From: Streptomyces flavidovirens DSM 40150
GTDB taxonomy: Bacteria > Actinomycetota > Actinomycetes > Streptomycetales > Streptomycetaceae
Direction: 5' to 3'
DNA: 64,000 nt
Assembly (NCBI RefSeq): GCF_000429085.1
Contig: NZ_AUBE01000025.1
Location: 1 to 64,000, forward strand
Under the pieces are notes generated by a model. That model saw only the letters and a program-made list of their open reading frames with translations. It was not told where the DNA came from and did not search any database. Numbering within the stretch: position 1 is the stretch's first letter; each line of letters begins with the position of its first letter. The position numbers and the translations under genes are program-made. This document shows, in pieces, positions 56,606-64,000 of this stretch.

Positions 56606-56860
56606 TCATCCTCCTGCGAACGGCGGGAGCACCTCGACCGTGCCGCCCTCGGCCAGCCGTACGGTCTCATGACCGCGGGTCCCGACGGGGTCGCCGTCGA
56701 TGAGGAACGAACACCGCTGGAGTACGCGCGTCAGCTCCCCGGGGTGGCGCTCGCGCACCGCGTCGAGCGCCTCGGCGAGCGTCCCGGCCGTGTACGGCTC
56801 CTCTGCGGTGCCGGCTGCGGCCTTGGCCGCGGCCCAGTAGCGGATGGTGCCCACTGCCAT
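56606..56860 (-). CDS. MoaD/ThiS-family sulfur carrier protein
   Basis: This 84-residue ubiquitin-like protein starts MAVGTIRYWAAAKAAAGTAE, the RYWAxAxxAAG opening of actinobacterial MoaD. It ends in EVLPPFAGG, the diglycine tail that is adenylated and thiocarboxylated by MoeB/ThiF-type E1 proteins. It acts in molybdopterin or thiamin-like sulfur transfer. No MoaE or MoeB partner is nearby. The ATG at 56860 is preceded by AAAGGAG. Rhodanese genes in the region could supply sulfur. Confidence 0.9.
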   Translation of the reverse strand: MAVGTIRYWAAAKAAAGTAEEPYTAGTLAEALDAVRERHPGELTRVLQRCSFLIDGDPVGTRGHETVRLAEGGTVEVLPPFAGG

Positions 56861-56893
56861 AGCGGCGCTCCTTTCGTCGGCTTCCATGATGAG

Positions 56894-57790
56894 CTATGCC
56901 GCTGTCAGCCAGACGCCGATGCGGTGGAGGAGTGTCTCCTCGGCCGCGTTCTCGGCGTGGCCCATGCCGGACACGATCCACAGTTCGCTCCGGCCGGCCG
57001 CAGCGGCGAGCATCCGCGGGTGATCCAGGGGGAAGTACGGGTCGCGGTCGCCGTGGACGACCAGCAGCGGCGTCGGGCCGAGTCCGGCCGCCGCCTCGGC
57101 CGGCGAGAGCGGCACCGGGTCCCAGTCCCGGTCGTGGATCCGGGTACGGAGCCCCAGGCGCCCGACGAGCCGTCCAGCGGGCCGGGTGACCACCCAGTGC
57201 AGCCGCCGCATCGGCGCCGTACCCCGGTAGTACCAGCGGGCGGGGGCGCTGACCGCCACGACCGCGTCGGCGTGCGCGTGGGCGTGCGCCTGTCCCGCCG
57301 CGTGCGCTTCCGTGCGCCCCCCGTGCGTGCCCTCGCCGCTGTCGCCGCCGTCCCCGGCCGGGCCCCGGTACAGCGCGGCGTGTCTGACGACCACCGAGCC
57401 GCCCATCGAGAAGCCGACGGTGACCACCCGTTCGTGCCCCAGCGAGCGGGCCCAGCGGACCGCCGCCGCCACGTCGAGGACCTCCCGGTCGCCGACCGTG
57501 GAGCGGCCGCCCGAGCCGCCGTGACCGCGGAAGGAGAACGTGATGACGGCCGCGTACTGCCTGAACACCCGCGCCGCACGCCGCACCGCGGGGCGGTCGA
57601 CCGAGCCGGTGAAGCCGTGCGCCACGACGATCGCCAGGGAGTCGTCACCGCCGTCCCCGCCGCCTTGCGACGGCTCGTACAGCGCCTCGATCCGGACCCC
57701 GTCGTCCGCACGCAAAACTGTGCGCCGGGAGCCGTGAGTGACCGAGGGAACACGCGATCTTCGGACTTGCCCCTCCGCTTCGGAACTCAT
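56894..57790 (-). CDS. Alpha/beta hydrolase
   Basis: This 298-residue serine hydrolase has the nucleophile elbow GFSMGGSVV (Ser near residue 129), the oxyanion His-Gly in IVVAHGFTGS, the acid Asp in VVHGDRDPYFPL and the catalytic His in GMGHAENA. A His/Ala-rich insertion (TEAHAAGQAHAHAHADA, about 160-176) in a surface loop is peculiar. The esterase or lipase substrate is unknown. The ATG at 57790 (MSSEAEGQVRR) is chosen over longer in-frame starts because the hydrolase fold begins near it. The MoaD-like gene follows after 33 bases. Confidence 0.87.
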   Translation of the reverse strand: MSSEAEGQVRRSRVPSVTHGSRRTVLRADDGVRIEALYEPSQGGGDGGDDSLAIVVAHGFTGSVDRPAVRRAARVFRQYAAVITFSFRGHGGSGGRSTVGDREVLDVAAAVRWARSLGHERVVTVGFSMGGSVVVRHAALYRGPAGDGGDSGEGTHGGRTEAHAAGQAHAHAHADAVVAVSAPARWYYRGTAPMRRLHWVVTRPAGRLVGRLGLRTRIHDRDWDPVPLSPAEAAAGLGPTPLLVVHGDRDPYFPLDHPRMLAAAAGRSELWIVSGMGHAENAAEETLLHRIGVWLTAA

Positions 57791-57811
57791 GTGAGCTATT
57801 CTGCTGGGCAT

Positions 57812-57853
57812 AGGACCTGGGCAACGTTGCCTCCGGGTCCTTTTGTGTTTTCT
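57812..57853 (+). terminator. Terminator-like hairpin with T-run in the glnR leader
   Basis: AGGACC (57812-57817) pairs with GGTCCT (57836-57841) around the palindrome GGCAACGTTGCC (57820-57831), then TTTTGTGTTT follows. On the plus strand it is about 170 bases before glnR and has no gene upstream to terminate, so an attenuator or small-RNA end is possible. Confidence 0.6.
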
Positions 57854-57960
57854 GACCGTTGTTACGGACAGATGACGCGGCGCGGTCCCAGGGCGCGGGA
57901 CCAAGCCGTACGAAGCAGTGCCGCATACGTCCTCGCAGGGACCGAGGAGGAACCGACGTA

Positions 57961-58014
57961 ATGGGCGAGCGAACCGTGCATGACTGTCCGATCCAGGCAG
58001 GTGGCGGACGATGA
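57961..58014 (+). CDS. 17-residue upstream ORF coupled to glnR
   Basis: ATG at 57961 preceded by GAGGAGGAA (57944-57952, 8 bases away), a stronger ribosome-binding site than glnR's own. The peptide is MGERTVHDCPIQAGGGR. Its TGA overlaps the glnR ATG as ATGA (58011-58014), so ribosomes finishing it can restart at glnR. Translational coupling of a short leader to glnR is inferred from this arrangement. Confidence 0.6.
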   Translation: MGERTVHDCPIQAGGGR

Positions 58015-58820
58015 GTTCTCTGCTGCTCCTGACCAATGCCCTTCAGCCGTCGACGGAGGTGCTTCCCGCCCTCGGCCTGCTGCTGCACAGTGTGCGGGTG
58101 GCCCCCGCCGAGGGCCCGGCCCTTGTCGACACACCGGGTGCCGACGTCATCCTGGTCGACGGCCGCCGTGACCTGCCGCAGGTCAGGTCGCTGTGCCAGT
58201 TGCTGCGGTCCACCGGGCCCGGCTGTCCGCTGATCCTCGTCGTCACGGAGGGCGGTCTCGCGGCCGTCACCGCCGACTGGGGCATCGACGACGTACTGCT
58301 CGACACGGCGGGTCCGGCCGAGGTCGAGGCGCGGCTGCGGCTGGCGACCGGCCGCCAGCAGATCACCTCGGACGACAGCCCGATGGAGATCCGCAACGGT
58401 GACCTGTCGGTCGACGAGGCGACGTACAGCGCGAAGCTCAAGGGGCGGGTCCTGGACCTGACCTTCAAGGAGTTCGAGCTGCTGAAGTACCTGGCGCAGC
58501 ACCCCGGCCGGGTCTTCACACGGGCCCAGCTCCTCCAGGAGGTGTGGGGCTACGACTACTTCGGCGGTACGCGCACGGTCGACGTGCACGTGCGGCGGCT
58601 GCGCGCGAAGCTCGGCCCGGAGCACGAGTCGCTGATCGGGACCGTACGCAATGTGGGCTACCGCTTCGTGACGCCCGAGAAGGTCGAGCGGGCGGCGGCC
58701 GAGGAGGCCAGGGCCAAGGCCGCGCGGAAGGCGACCCCTGCGGCCGTCACCCATATGGCGGGCACGGACCCGGACACGGCCGCCCGGGAGGAAGCTGCCG
58801 TACGGCCTGCCCAGCGGTAG
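58011..58820 (+). CDS. glnR: GlnR, global nitrogen response regulator
   Basis: This 269-residue orphan OmpR-family regulator matches the S. coelicolor GlnR sequence I recall almost word for word (MSSLLLLTNALQPSTEVLPA; DLTFKEFELLKYLAQHPGRV). The receiver-like domain (1-125) has the conserved Asp50 in VILVDGRRDL but lacks the usual acidic pocket. GlnR is known to dimerise without phosphorylation. The winged helix lies at about 130-225. The C-terminal Ala-rich tail (about 230-269) is variable. GlnR controls ammonium transport and glutamine synthetase genes and competes with PhoP at shared promoters. A short coupled ORF and a terminator-like hairpin precede it. Confidence 0.96.
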   Translation: MSSLLLLTNALQPSTEVLPALGLLLHSVRVAPAEGPALVDTPGADVILVDGRRDLPQVRSLCQLLRSTGPGCPLILVVTEGGLAAVTADWGIDDVLLDTAGPAEVEARLRLATGRQQITSDDSPMEIRNGDLSVDEATYSAKLKGRVLDLTFKEFELLKYLAQHPGRVFTRAQLLQEVWGYDYFGGTRTVDVHVRRLRAKLGPEHESLIGTVRNVGYRFVTPEKVERAAAEEARAKAARKATPAAVTHMAGTDPDTAAREEAAVRPAQR

Positions 58821-58844
58821 GTCACCACGCGTAGACTGCCGCGC

Positions 58845-59873
58845 GTGGCCAAGGTGACGCGGGACGATGTGGCGCGACTGGCGGGGACTTCGACCGCGGT
58901 CGTGAGTTACGTCATCAACAACGGACCCCGGCCGGTCGCCCCGGCCACGCGCAAGCGTGTCCTCGCCGCGATCAAGGAGCTCGGCTACCGGCCGGACCGG
59001 GTCGCGCAGGCCATGGCGTCCCGCCGCACCGACCTCATAGGCATGATCGTCCCCGATGCGCGGCAGCCCTTCTTCGCCGAGATGGCGCACGCGGTCGAAC
59101 AGGCCGCCGCCGACCGCGGAAAGATGGTCCTCGTCGGCAACTCCGACTACCGCGACGAGCGCGAGGTCCACTATCTGCGGGCCTTTCTCGGCATGCGGGT
59201 CTCCGGTCTGATCCTGGTCAGCCAGGGCCCGAGCGAGTGGGCGGCCTCCGAGATCGACGCGTGGGACGCCCGCGTGGTGCTGCTGCACGAGCGGCCCGAG
59301 ACGATCGACGACGTGGCGGTCGTCACGGACAACATCGGCGGCGCGCAGCTCGCGACCCGCCACCTCCTGGAGCACGGTCATCCGTACGTCGCCTGTCTGG
59401 GCGGCATGGAGTCGACCCCGCTGGTCGGTGACCCGGTGGCCGACCACGTCGTGGGCTGGCGCCGGGCGATGCGGGAGTCGGGGCGGTCGACCGAGGGCCG
59501 GCTCTTCCACGCTCCGTACAACCGGTACGACGCCTACAAGGTGGCCCTGGGGCTGCTGGCGGGACCGGACCGGCCGCCCGCGATCTTCTGCTCGACGGAC
59601 GACCAGGCGATCGGCGTGCTGCGGGCCGCGCGCGAGCTGCGTATCGACGTACCGGGCGAGCTGGCGGTGGCGGCGTTCGACGACGTGAAGGAAGCGGCGC
59701 TCACCGATCCGCCGCTGACGACGGTGTACTCCGACCGGCCGGCGATGGCGCGGGCGGCGGTGGACCTGGTGCTGGACGACTCGCTGCGGGTGGCGGGGTC
59801 GCGGCGCGAGCGGCTCAAGCAGTTCCCGTCGGCGCTGGTGGTACGCCGCTCCTGCGGCTGCCCGGCGACGTAA
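58845..59873 (+). CDS. LacI-family transcriptional regulator
   Basis: This 342-residue regulator has an N-terminal HTH (residues 1-55, VTRDDVARLAGTSTAVVSYV, INNGPRPVAPATRKRV) and a periplasmic-binding-like domain (60-330; GMIVPDARQPFFAEMAHAVE, GLILVSQGPSEWAA, RHLLEHGHPYVACLGGM). The C-terminus has VRRSCGCPAT. The ligand is probably a sugar, but no transporter is next to it. The GTG at 58845 has no ribosome-binding site. TAGACT (58832-58837) is 7 bases upstream, so the mRNA is likely leaderless with its promoter in the short gap after glnR. Confidence 0.9.
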   Translation: MAKVTRDDVARLAGTSTAVVSYVINNGPRPVAPATRKRVLAAIKELGYRPDRVAQAMASRRTDLIGMIVPDARQPFFAEMAHAVEQAAADRGKMVLVGNSDYRDEREVHYLRAFLGMRVSGLILVSQGPSEWAASEIDAWDARVVLLHERPETIDDVAVVTDNIGGAQLATRHLLEHGHPYVACLGGMESTPLVGDPVADHVVGWRRAMRESGRSTEGRLFHAPYNRYDAYKVALGLLAGPDRPPAIFCSTDDQAIGVLRAARELRIDVPGELAVAAFDDVKEAALTDPPLTTVYSDRPAMARAAVDLVLDDSLRVAGSRRERLKQFPSALVVRRSCGCPAT

Positions 59874-59921
59874 GAAGCAGCGCGCGCGACGCCCCTTCGC
59901 CTTTATATGGGGCATACACGG

Positions 59922-59965
59922 TTCTGTCGGGCTTCTCAGCGGCTCCTCAGACGGTTCTCATAACC
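59922..59965. promoter_or_regulatory. Four 11-bp direct repeats upstream of the HtrA-like gene
   Basis: Contiguous units at 59922 TTCTGTCGGGC, 59933 TTCTCAGCGGC, 59944 TCCTCAGACGG and 59955 TTCTCATAACC share a TTCTCA core with 11-bp periodicity. This is the layout of OmpR-type regulator sites. They end 19 bases before the protease start codon. Confidence 0.7.
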
Positions 59966-59984
59966 GCTGGCCAAGCTCGGGGAC

Positions 59985-61001
59985 ATGACCGAGAGCCCCC
60001 GCCGCAGCGGCGAGTACCCCGAGCCCGAGCAGCAGCCCTACGCCTTCCCGTACGGCGGTGGCGGCGCGTATCCGCCGCCGCCCGCGTACGCGCCGCCGCC
60101 CCCGGCGGCGCACCGGCGGGCCCGCCGGCCGGTCGCCCTCATCGCCGCGGTCGCCATCGTCGCGGCCGCGATCGGCGGCGGGACGGCGGCCTTCGCGGAG
60201 CGCCTGGCCGGCGCGGACTCAGCCGCCGGCGGCAGCGGCGTCACCGGTACGAACGTCTCGCAGAGCAGCAAGGGCACCGTCTCCGGAGTCGCGCAGGCCG
60301 TGAGCCCGAGCATCGTGGAGATCAACGCGACGTCGGCCTCCGGCGACTCCACCGGCTCCGGCGTGATCATCACCGCCGACGGCGAGATCATCACGAACAA
60401 CCACGTCGTCTCGGGGGCCTCCTCCGTCAAGGTCGGGCTGAGCGACGGAAAGACGTACACCGCCGATGTCGTCGGCACCGACCCCGACAAGGACCTCGCC
60501 CTCATCAAGCTCCGGGGGGCGAGCGGCCTGAAGGCGGCGATGCTCGGGAACTCCGACGACGTGAAGGTCGGCGACGAGGTCGTGGCGATCGGCTCGCCCG
60601 AGGGGCTCACCGGGACCGTGACCAGCGGCATCGTCTCCGCGCTCGACCGGGACGTGACCGTGTCGAAGGACGAGAACCCGGGCCAGGACCAGCAGGACCA
60701 GCAGGGCCAGGGCGGCAGCGGCCAGTGGCCGTTCGAGTTCGGCGGCCGGCAGTTCAACGGCGACACCGGATCGTCGAAGACGACGTACAAGGCGATCCAG
60801 ACCGACGCCTCGCTCAACCCCGGCAACTCCGGCGGCGCCCTCATCAACATGAACGGCGAGATCATCGGCATCAACTCCGCGATGTACGCGCCGAGTGGAG
60901 CGAGCGGTTCCACGGCGGGCAGTGTCGGTCTCGGTTTCGCCATCCCCATCGACACGGTCAAGGCCGGCCTGGAGCAGCTCCGCGCCGGGGGCGACGGCTG
61001 A
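59985..61001 (+). CDS. Membrane-anchored trypsin-like protease (HtrA/PepD class, no PDZ)
   Basis: This 338-residue protein has a Pro/Tyr-rich cytoplasmic tail (1-48) and one transmembrane helix (about 50-72). The extracellular protease domain (100-335) has the catalytic triad His140 (TNNHVV), Asp170 (DPDKDLALIKL) and Ser282 (LNPGNSGGALIN). A Gln/Gly-rich insertion (QDQQDQQGQGGSGQ, about 234-247) interrupts the domain, and no PDZ domain follows, so it resembles DegP/PepD without the regulatory module. It likely degrades or processes damaged envelope proteins. The downstream response regulator and kinase genes make a stress operon. Confidence 0.9.
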   Translation: MTESPRRSGEYPEPEQQPYAFPYGGGGAYPPPPAYAPPPPAAHRRARRPVALIAAVAIVAAAIGGGTAAFAERLAGADSAAGGSGVTGTNVSQSSKGTVSGVAQAVSPSIVEINATSASGDSTGSGVIITADGEIITNNHVVSGASSVKVGLSDGKTYTADVVGTDPDKDLALIKLRGASGLKAAMLGNSDDVKVGDEVVAIGSPEGLTGTVTSGIVSALDRDVTVSKDENPGQDQQDQQGQGGSGQWPFEFGGRQFNGDTGSSKTTYKAIQTDASLNPGNSGGALINMNGEIIGINSAMYAPSGASGSTAGSVGLGFAIPIDTVKAGLEQLRAGGDG

Positions 61002-61083
61002 CATCCGTACCGTGCGAGGCTGAGAGCAGCCGACCAGCAGCCCCGACCACTCGCATCTCCCGAAGGCAGGCCGAGGAAGCCCG

Positions 61084-61803
61084 ATGAACACCCCCGCCGA
61101 GCGCATCCTGATCGTCGACGACGAGCCCGCCGTGCGCGAGGCTCTTCAGCGCAGTCTCGCCTTCGAGGGGTACGGGACGGAGGTCGCCGTCGACGGCATC
61201 GACGCGCTCGCGAAGGCGGCGTCGTACGACCCCGACCTGATCATCCTCGACATCCAGATGCCCCGCATGGACGGCCTGACGGCGGCCCGCCGCATCCGCT
61301 CGTCCGGCGACAAGCTGCCCATCCTGATGCTCACCGCCCGCGACACGGTCGGTGACCGTGTGACCGGGCTGGACGCGGGCGCCGACGACTACCTGGTGAA
61401 ACCGTTCGAACTGGACGAGCTGTTCGCCCGCATCAGGGCGCTGCTGCGGCGCAGTTCGTACGCCGCCGGGGGGCCGGCCGGCGAGGAGGCGCCGGGCCAC
61501 GTCCTGTCCTTCGCGGACCTGCGGATGGACCTGGCGACGCGCGAGGTGACGCGGGGCGGAAGGCCAGTGGAGCTGACCCGCACGGAGTTCACCCTCCTTG
61601 AGATGTTCCTCGCGCACCCGCGCCAGGTGCTGACGCGCGAGCAGATCCTGAAGGCGGTCTGGGGCTTCGACTTCGAGCCGAGCTCGAACTCCCTCGACGT
61701 GTACGTCATGTACCTGCGCCGCAAGACGGAGGCGGGCGGCGAGCCGCGCCTGGTGCACACGGTGCGGGGTGTGGGGTACGCGCTGCGGGGCGGTGAGGCG
61801 TGA
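61084..61803 (+). CDS. MprA-like OmpR-family response regulator
   Basis: This 239-residue regulator has a receiver domain (1-122) with DDE at 13-15, Asp in LIILDIQMPRM and Lys in DYLVKPFE. A winged helix (about 140-235) ends SSNSLDVYVMYLRRKTE and VRGVGYALRGG. The SSNSLDVYVMYLRRK segment matches the actinobacterial MprA/TcrA group. It overlaps the kinase gene by 4 bp (GTGA). In M. tuberculosis MprA controls pepD and sigE under envelope stress; the linked protease here supports a similar job. Confidence 0.92.
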   Translation: MNTPAERILIVDDEPAVREALQRSLAFEGYGTEVAVDGIDALAKAASYDPDLIILDIQMPRMDGLTAARRIRSSGDKLPILMLTARDTVGDRVTGLDAGADDYLVKPFELDELFARIRALLRRSSYAAGGPAGEEAPGHVLSFADLRMDLATREVTRGGRPVELTRTEFTLLEMFLAHPRQVLTREQILKAVWGFDFEPSSNSLDVYVMYLRRKTEAGGEPRLVHTVRGVGYALRGGEA

Positions 61804-63227
61804 GCGGTGCGCTGCGCAGGTTCCGCGCGCTGCCGCTGCGGTCCCGGCTGGCGCTGCTGACGGCCACGGCGGTGGCGATCGCGGTGGCGGCGGTGGCGGC
61901 GGCGTGCTGGTTCGTGACGCGGGTGCAGTTGGAGGATCAGCTCGACCGGTCGCTGCGCGGCGTCAAGGTCGACGCGGACGTGGTGCGCAACCTCAGCCTC
62001 GGGTGCGCGGGCGGCACGGCCGCCGTGCAGCCGATCGGCACGTACGTGGTGCAGCTCGTCCCGCTCTCCGGCGAGCCCTGCACCCTCCCCGGCGCCTCGC
62101 GCATCCCCGTGCGGGACGGCGACATCGCCGTGGCCGCCGGTCAGCAGGGCGACGCGCTGCACACCACGGAGAACGCCGACGGCAAGGACATGCGGGTCTA
62201 TACCTACCCGTTCCGCGAGTCGCAACAGGACCTGACCCCCGGCCCCCCGTTCGCGGTCTCCATCGCCCGCCCGATGAGCGAGGTGGACGATCCGCTCAGC
62301 TCCCTCGCCTGGGTGCTGCTCGCGCTGTCCGGCATCGGTGTCCTCGGCGCCGGCGCCACCGGGCTCCTGGTCGCCCCCGCCGGCCTGCGCCCCGTCGACA
62401 AGCTGACCGACACCGTCGAGCATGTGGCGCGTACGGAGGATCTGACCGTACGCATCCCGGTCGAGGGCGAGGACGAGATCGCCCGCCTCTCGCGCTCCTT
62501 CAACGCGATGACCAGCGCGCTCGCTTCGTCCCGCGACCGCCAGGCCCAGCTCATCGCCGACGCGGGCCACGAGCTGCGCACGCCGCTCACCTCCCTGCGT
62601 ACGAACGTGGAACTGCTCGCCCGCAGCGACGAGACCGGCCGGGCGATCCCCTCGGCCGACCGGGCCGCTCTCATGGCCTCCGTCAAGGCACAGATGACCG
62701 AACTGGCCTCTCTCATCGGCGACTTGCAGGAGCTTGCCCGGCCCGACACGGCCGACCAGGGCAGCCCGCTGCGCGTCGTCGCGCTCCACGAGATCGCGAC
62801 CGCCGCCCTGGAGCGCGCCCGTTTGCGCGGCCCCGAGCTGACGATCAACGCGGACCTCTCCCCCTGGTACGTACGGGCCGAACCGGCGGCGCTGGAGCGG
62901 GCCCTGGTCAACGTCCTGGACAACGCGGTGAAGTTCAGCCCGCCGGGCGGCACGGTCGACGTGACCCTGAAGAACGGGACACTGACGGTACGCGACCACG
63001 GCCCCGGCATCCCGGACGCCGAACTCCCCCACGTCTTCGAACGCTTCTGGCGCTCCCCGTCCGCCCGCGCCCTGCCGGGCTCGGGCCTGGGCCTGTCGAT
63101 CGTGGCCCGCACCATCCAGCAGTCGGGCGGCACGGTCACCCTGCACCGCCCGGCCGGCGGCGCCGGGGGCACGCAGGCCCTGATCACACTGCCGGGAGCC
63201 CCGGCACCACCGCCCGGGACAACGTGA
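61800..63227 (+). CDS. MprB-like sensor histidine kinase
   Basis: This 475-residue kinase has two transmembrane helices (about 15-40 and 160-185) flanking an extracytoplasmic sensor domain (about 42-160). A HAMP domain (about 190-240) is followed by the H box LIADAGHELRTPLTSLRTN and HATPase motifs NVLDNAVKFSP, VRDHGPGI and GSGLGLSIVA. It is the partner of the preceding response regulator (4-bp overlap, GTG start). In M. tuberculosis MprB is repressed by the chaperone DnaK binding its sensor domain; whether this is so here is unknown. Confidence 0.92.
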   Translation: MSGALRRFRALPLRSRLALLTATAVAIAVAAVAAACWFVTRVQLEDQLDRSLRGVKVDADVVRNLSLGCAGGTAAVQPIGTYVVQLVPLSGEPCTLPGASRIPVRDGDIAVAAGQQGDALHTTENADGKDMRVYTYPFRESQQDLTPGPPFAVSIARPMSEVDDPLSSLAWVLLALSGIGVLGAGATGLLVAPAGLRPVDKLTDTVEHVARTEDLTVRIPVEGEDEIARLSRSFNAMTSALASSRDRQAQLIADAGHELRTPLTSLRTNVELLARSDETGRAIPSADRAALMASVKAQMTELASLIGDLQELARPDTADQGSPLRVVALHEIATAALERARLRGPELTINADLSPWYVRAEPAALERALVNVLDNAVKFSPPGGTVDVTLKNGTLTVRDHGPGIPDAELPHVFERFWRSPSARALPGSGLGLSIVARTIQQSGGTVTLHRPAGGAGGTQALITLPGAPAPPPGTT

Positions 63228-63228
63228 A

Positions 63229-63264
63229 GCGGGGCGGCGCCCGGTCCTCCGGATGCCGCCCCGC
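63229..63264. terminator. Terminator hairpin, 10-bp stem
   Basis: GCGGGGCGGC (63229-63238) pairs with GCCGCCCCGC (63255-63264). It lies between the kinase gene and the convergent nucleotidase gene. Confidence 0.8.
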
Positions 63265-63282
63265 CGCATGGTGTGCCGCCGG

Positions 63283-64000
63283 CTACTTCACGACCGTGAT
63301 GCGGTCGGCGGCCGGGGGTGTGATCGGTGCGGCCGCGCTGGAGTTCTTCGCCAGGTAGGCGTTGAAGACGTCCAGGTCGGAGGCTCCGACCAGCTTGTTC
63401 TTGTGCTCCTTGAAGACCGGGAAGCCGTCGCCGCCGCCCGCGAGGAACTCGTTCATCGCGACGCGGTACGTCTTCGCCGGGTCGAGCGCGGCGCCGTTCA
63501 GCTTCACCGAGGCGACGTCGATGCGGGCGGCGCCCGTCTTCGTCATGTCCAGGGTGTACGTGAAGCCCTTCGACACCTGGAGGATCTTCGGCGAGGCCTC
63601 GTTGCCGCCGCTGACCTGCTGCTGGAGCGCGGTGATCAGCTGGGCGCCGGTCAGGTCGACGACGTTCATCATGTTGGTGAACGGCTGGACGGTGAACGCC
63701 TCGCCGTACGTCACCACTCCGTCGCCCTCACTGCCGCTGGCCTTGAAGACGAGGTCGGAGCGGATCCCGCCCGGGTTCATGAAGGCGATCTGCGCGCCGC
63801 CCTTGTCGGCCGGGGCCAGGCCCTCCAGTTGCGCGTCCGCGATCAGGTCGCCGAGCGGCTTCTCGGGGGCCGTGGAGCCGCGCCCGTTGATGTCGGCGGA
63901 GATGAAGCCCTGCGGCTTGCCCGCGATGGGGGCGGCCAGCTTGTTCCAGCGGCCGATGAGCGAGGTCATGTCCTTCGCCCAGATCTTGGCCTGCTCCTGG
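63283..64000 (-). CDS. 5'-nucleotidase/2',3'-cyclic phosphodiesterase-type enzyme, C-terminal part
   Basis: Partial gene: the frame is open to the right edge (upstream codons read QEQAKIWAKD before MTSLIGRW), so the N-terminal metallophosphatase domain lies outside. What is here is the 5_nucleotid_C domain (about 240 residues): GFISADINGRG, LGDLIADAQL, FMNPGGIRSDL, YGEAFTVQPFTNMMNVVDLT and MNEFLAGGGDGFPVF. This domain binds the nucleotide base in UshA-like secreted 5'-nucleotidases. It probably scavenges phosphate from nucleotides outside the cell, which would fit control by PhoP. Confidence 0.9.
   Translation of the reverse strand, partial: QEQAKIWAKDMTSLIGRWNKLAAPIAGKPQGFISADINGRGSTAPEKPLGDLIADAQLEGLAPADKGGAQIAFMNPGGIRSDLVFKASGSEGDGVVTYGEAFTVQPFTNMMNVVDLTGAQLITALQQQVSGGNEASPKILQVSKGFTYTLDMTKTGAARIDVASVKLNGAALDPAKTYRVAMNEFLAGGGDGFPVFKEHKNKLVGASDLDVFNAYLAKNSSAAAPITPPAADRITVVK

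Noticed and set aside
61769..63358. A 529-codon plus-strand frame overlapping the MprB-like kinase in another phase
   Set aside because: Arg/Gly/Pro-rich composition, no domain, and the kinase frame carries all histidine kinase boxes.

Overview
The window is a contiguous stretch of a Streptomyces chromosome. The evidence is very high GC with strong third-position GC bias, frequent GTG starts and ATGA/GTGA overlaps, and several lineage markers: MsiK, the mycothiol glycosyltransferase MshA, the WhiG anti-sigma factor RsiG, the HbpS-SenS-SenR system, PhoR-PhoP with divergent PhoU, GlnR and Nur. From memory, not computed, the gene order follows the conserved core region near SCO4150-SCO4280 of S. 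coelicolor, in reverse. No prophage, CRISPR array, rRNA or biosynthetic cluster is visible. The only mobile-element trace is a frameshifted transposase tail at the left edge.

Layout. 1-15.6 kb: transposase remnant, ArfB ribosome rescue factor, a TerD protein, a lipoprotein M1 peptidase, the haem/redox system HbpS (left) and SenS-SenR (right), accessory oxidoreductases and acetyl/phosphotransferases, tRNA-Thr(UGU), the sugar-import ATPase MsiK and a sugar nucleotidyltransferase. 15.6-22.3 kb: a leftward housekeeping run of DoxX, RlmB, CysS, IspF, IspD and CarD. 22.8-26.8 kb: the phosphate regulon core phoRP | PHO box | phoU, then a 54-residue Cys-rich peptide. 26.8-40 kb: GpmA, an MFS transporter, a broken secreted beta-helix gene, a His-rich exported repeat protein, YbjN-MshA, an NlpC/P60 hydrolase, a receiver-PP2C fusion and an XRE regulator with a 28-bp palindrome. 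40-49.5 kb: a HelD-like RNA polymerase motor and its TetR neighbour, an Eis-type acetyltransferase, asparaginase, RsiG, Dtd, a YgfZ-like protein, Nur, a nitrobindin-like protein and a 33-residue membrane peptide. 49.5-52 kb: three tandem overlapping genes for related exported proteins of unknown function. 52-57.8 kb: DsrE, a sulfurtransferase with a Cys-rich leader peptide, LmeA-like, MoaD-like and an alpha/beta hydrolase. 57.8-64 kb: GlnR behind a 17-codon coupled upstream ORF, a LacI regulator, an envelope-stress module (HtrA-like protease plus MprAB-like two-component system) with four 11-bp direct repeats at its promoter, and the end of a 5'-nucleotidase.

The region is dense in regulators of nutrient and envelope status: PhoP (phosphate), GlnR (nitrogen), Nur (nickel), SenSR (haem/oxidative state), RsiG (c-di-GMP and sporulation) and MprAB-like (envelope). 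The best leads for undescribed biology are the three-paralogue exported operon, the glnR leader ORF with an upstream terminator-like hairpin, the 11-bp repeat array before the HtrA/MprAB module, and several clean palindromes next to regulators whose targets are unknown.
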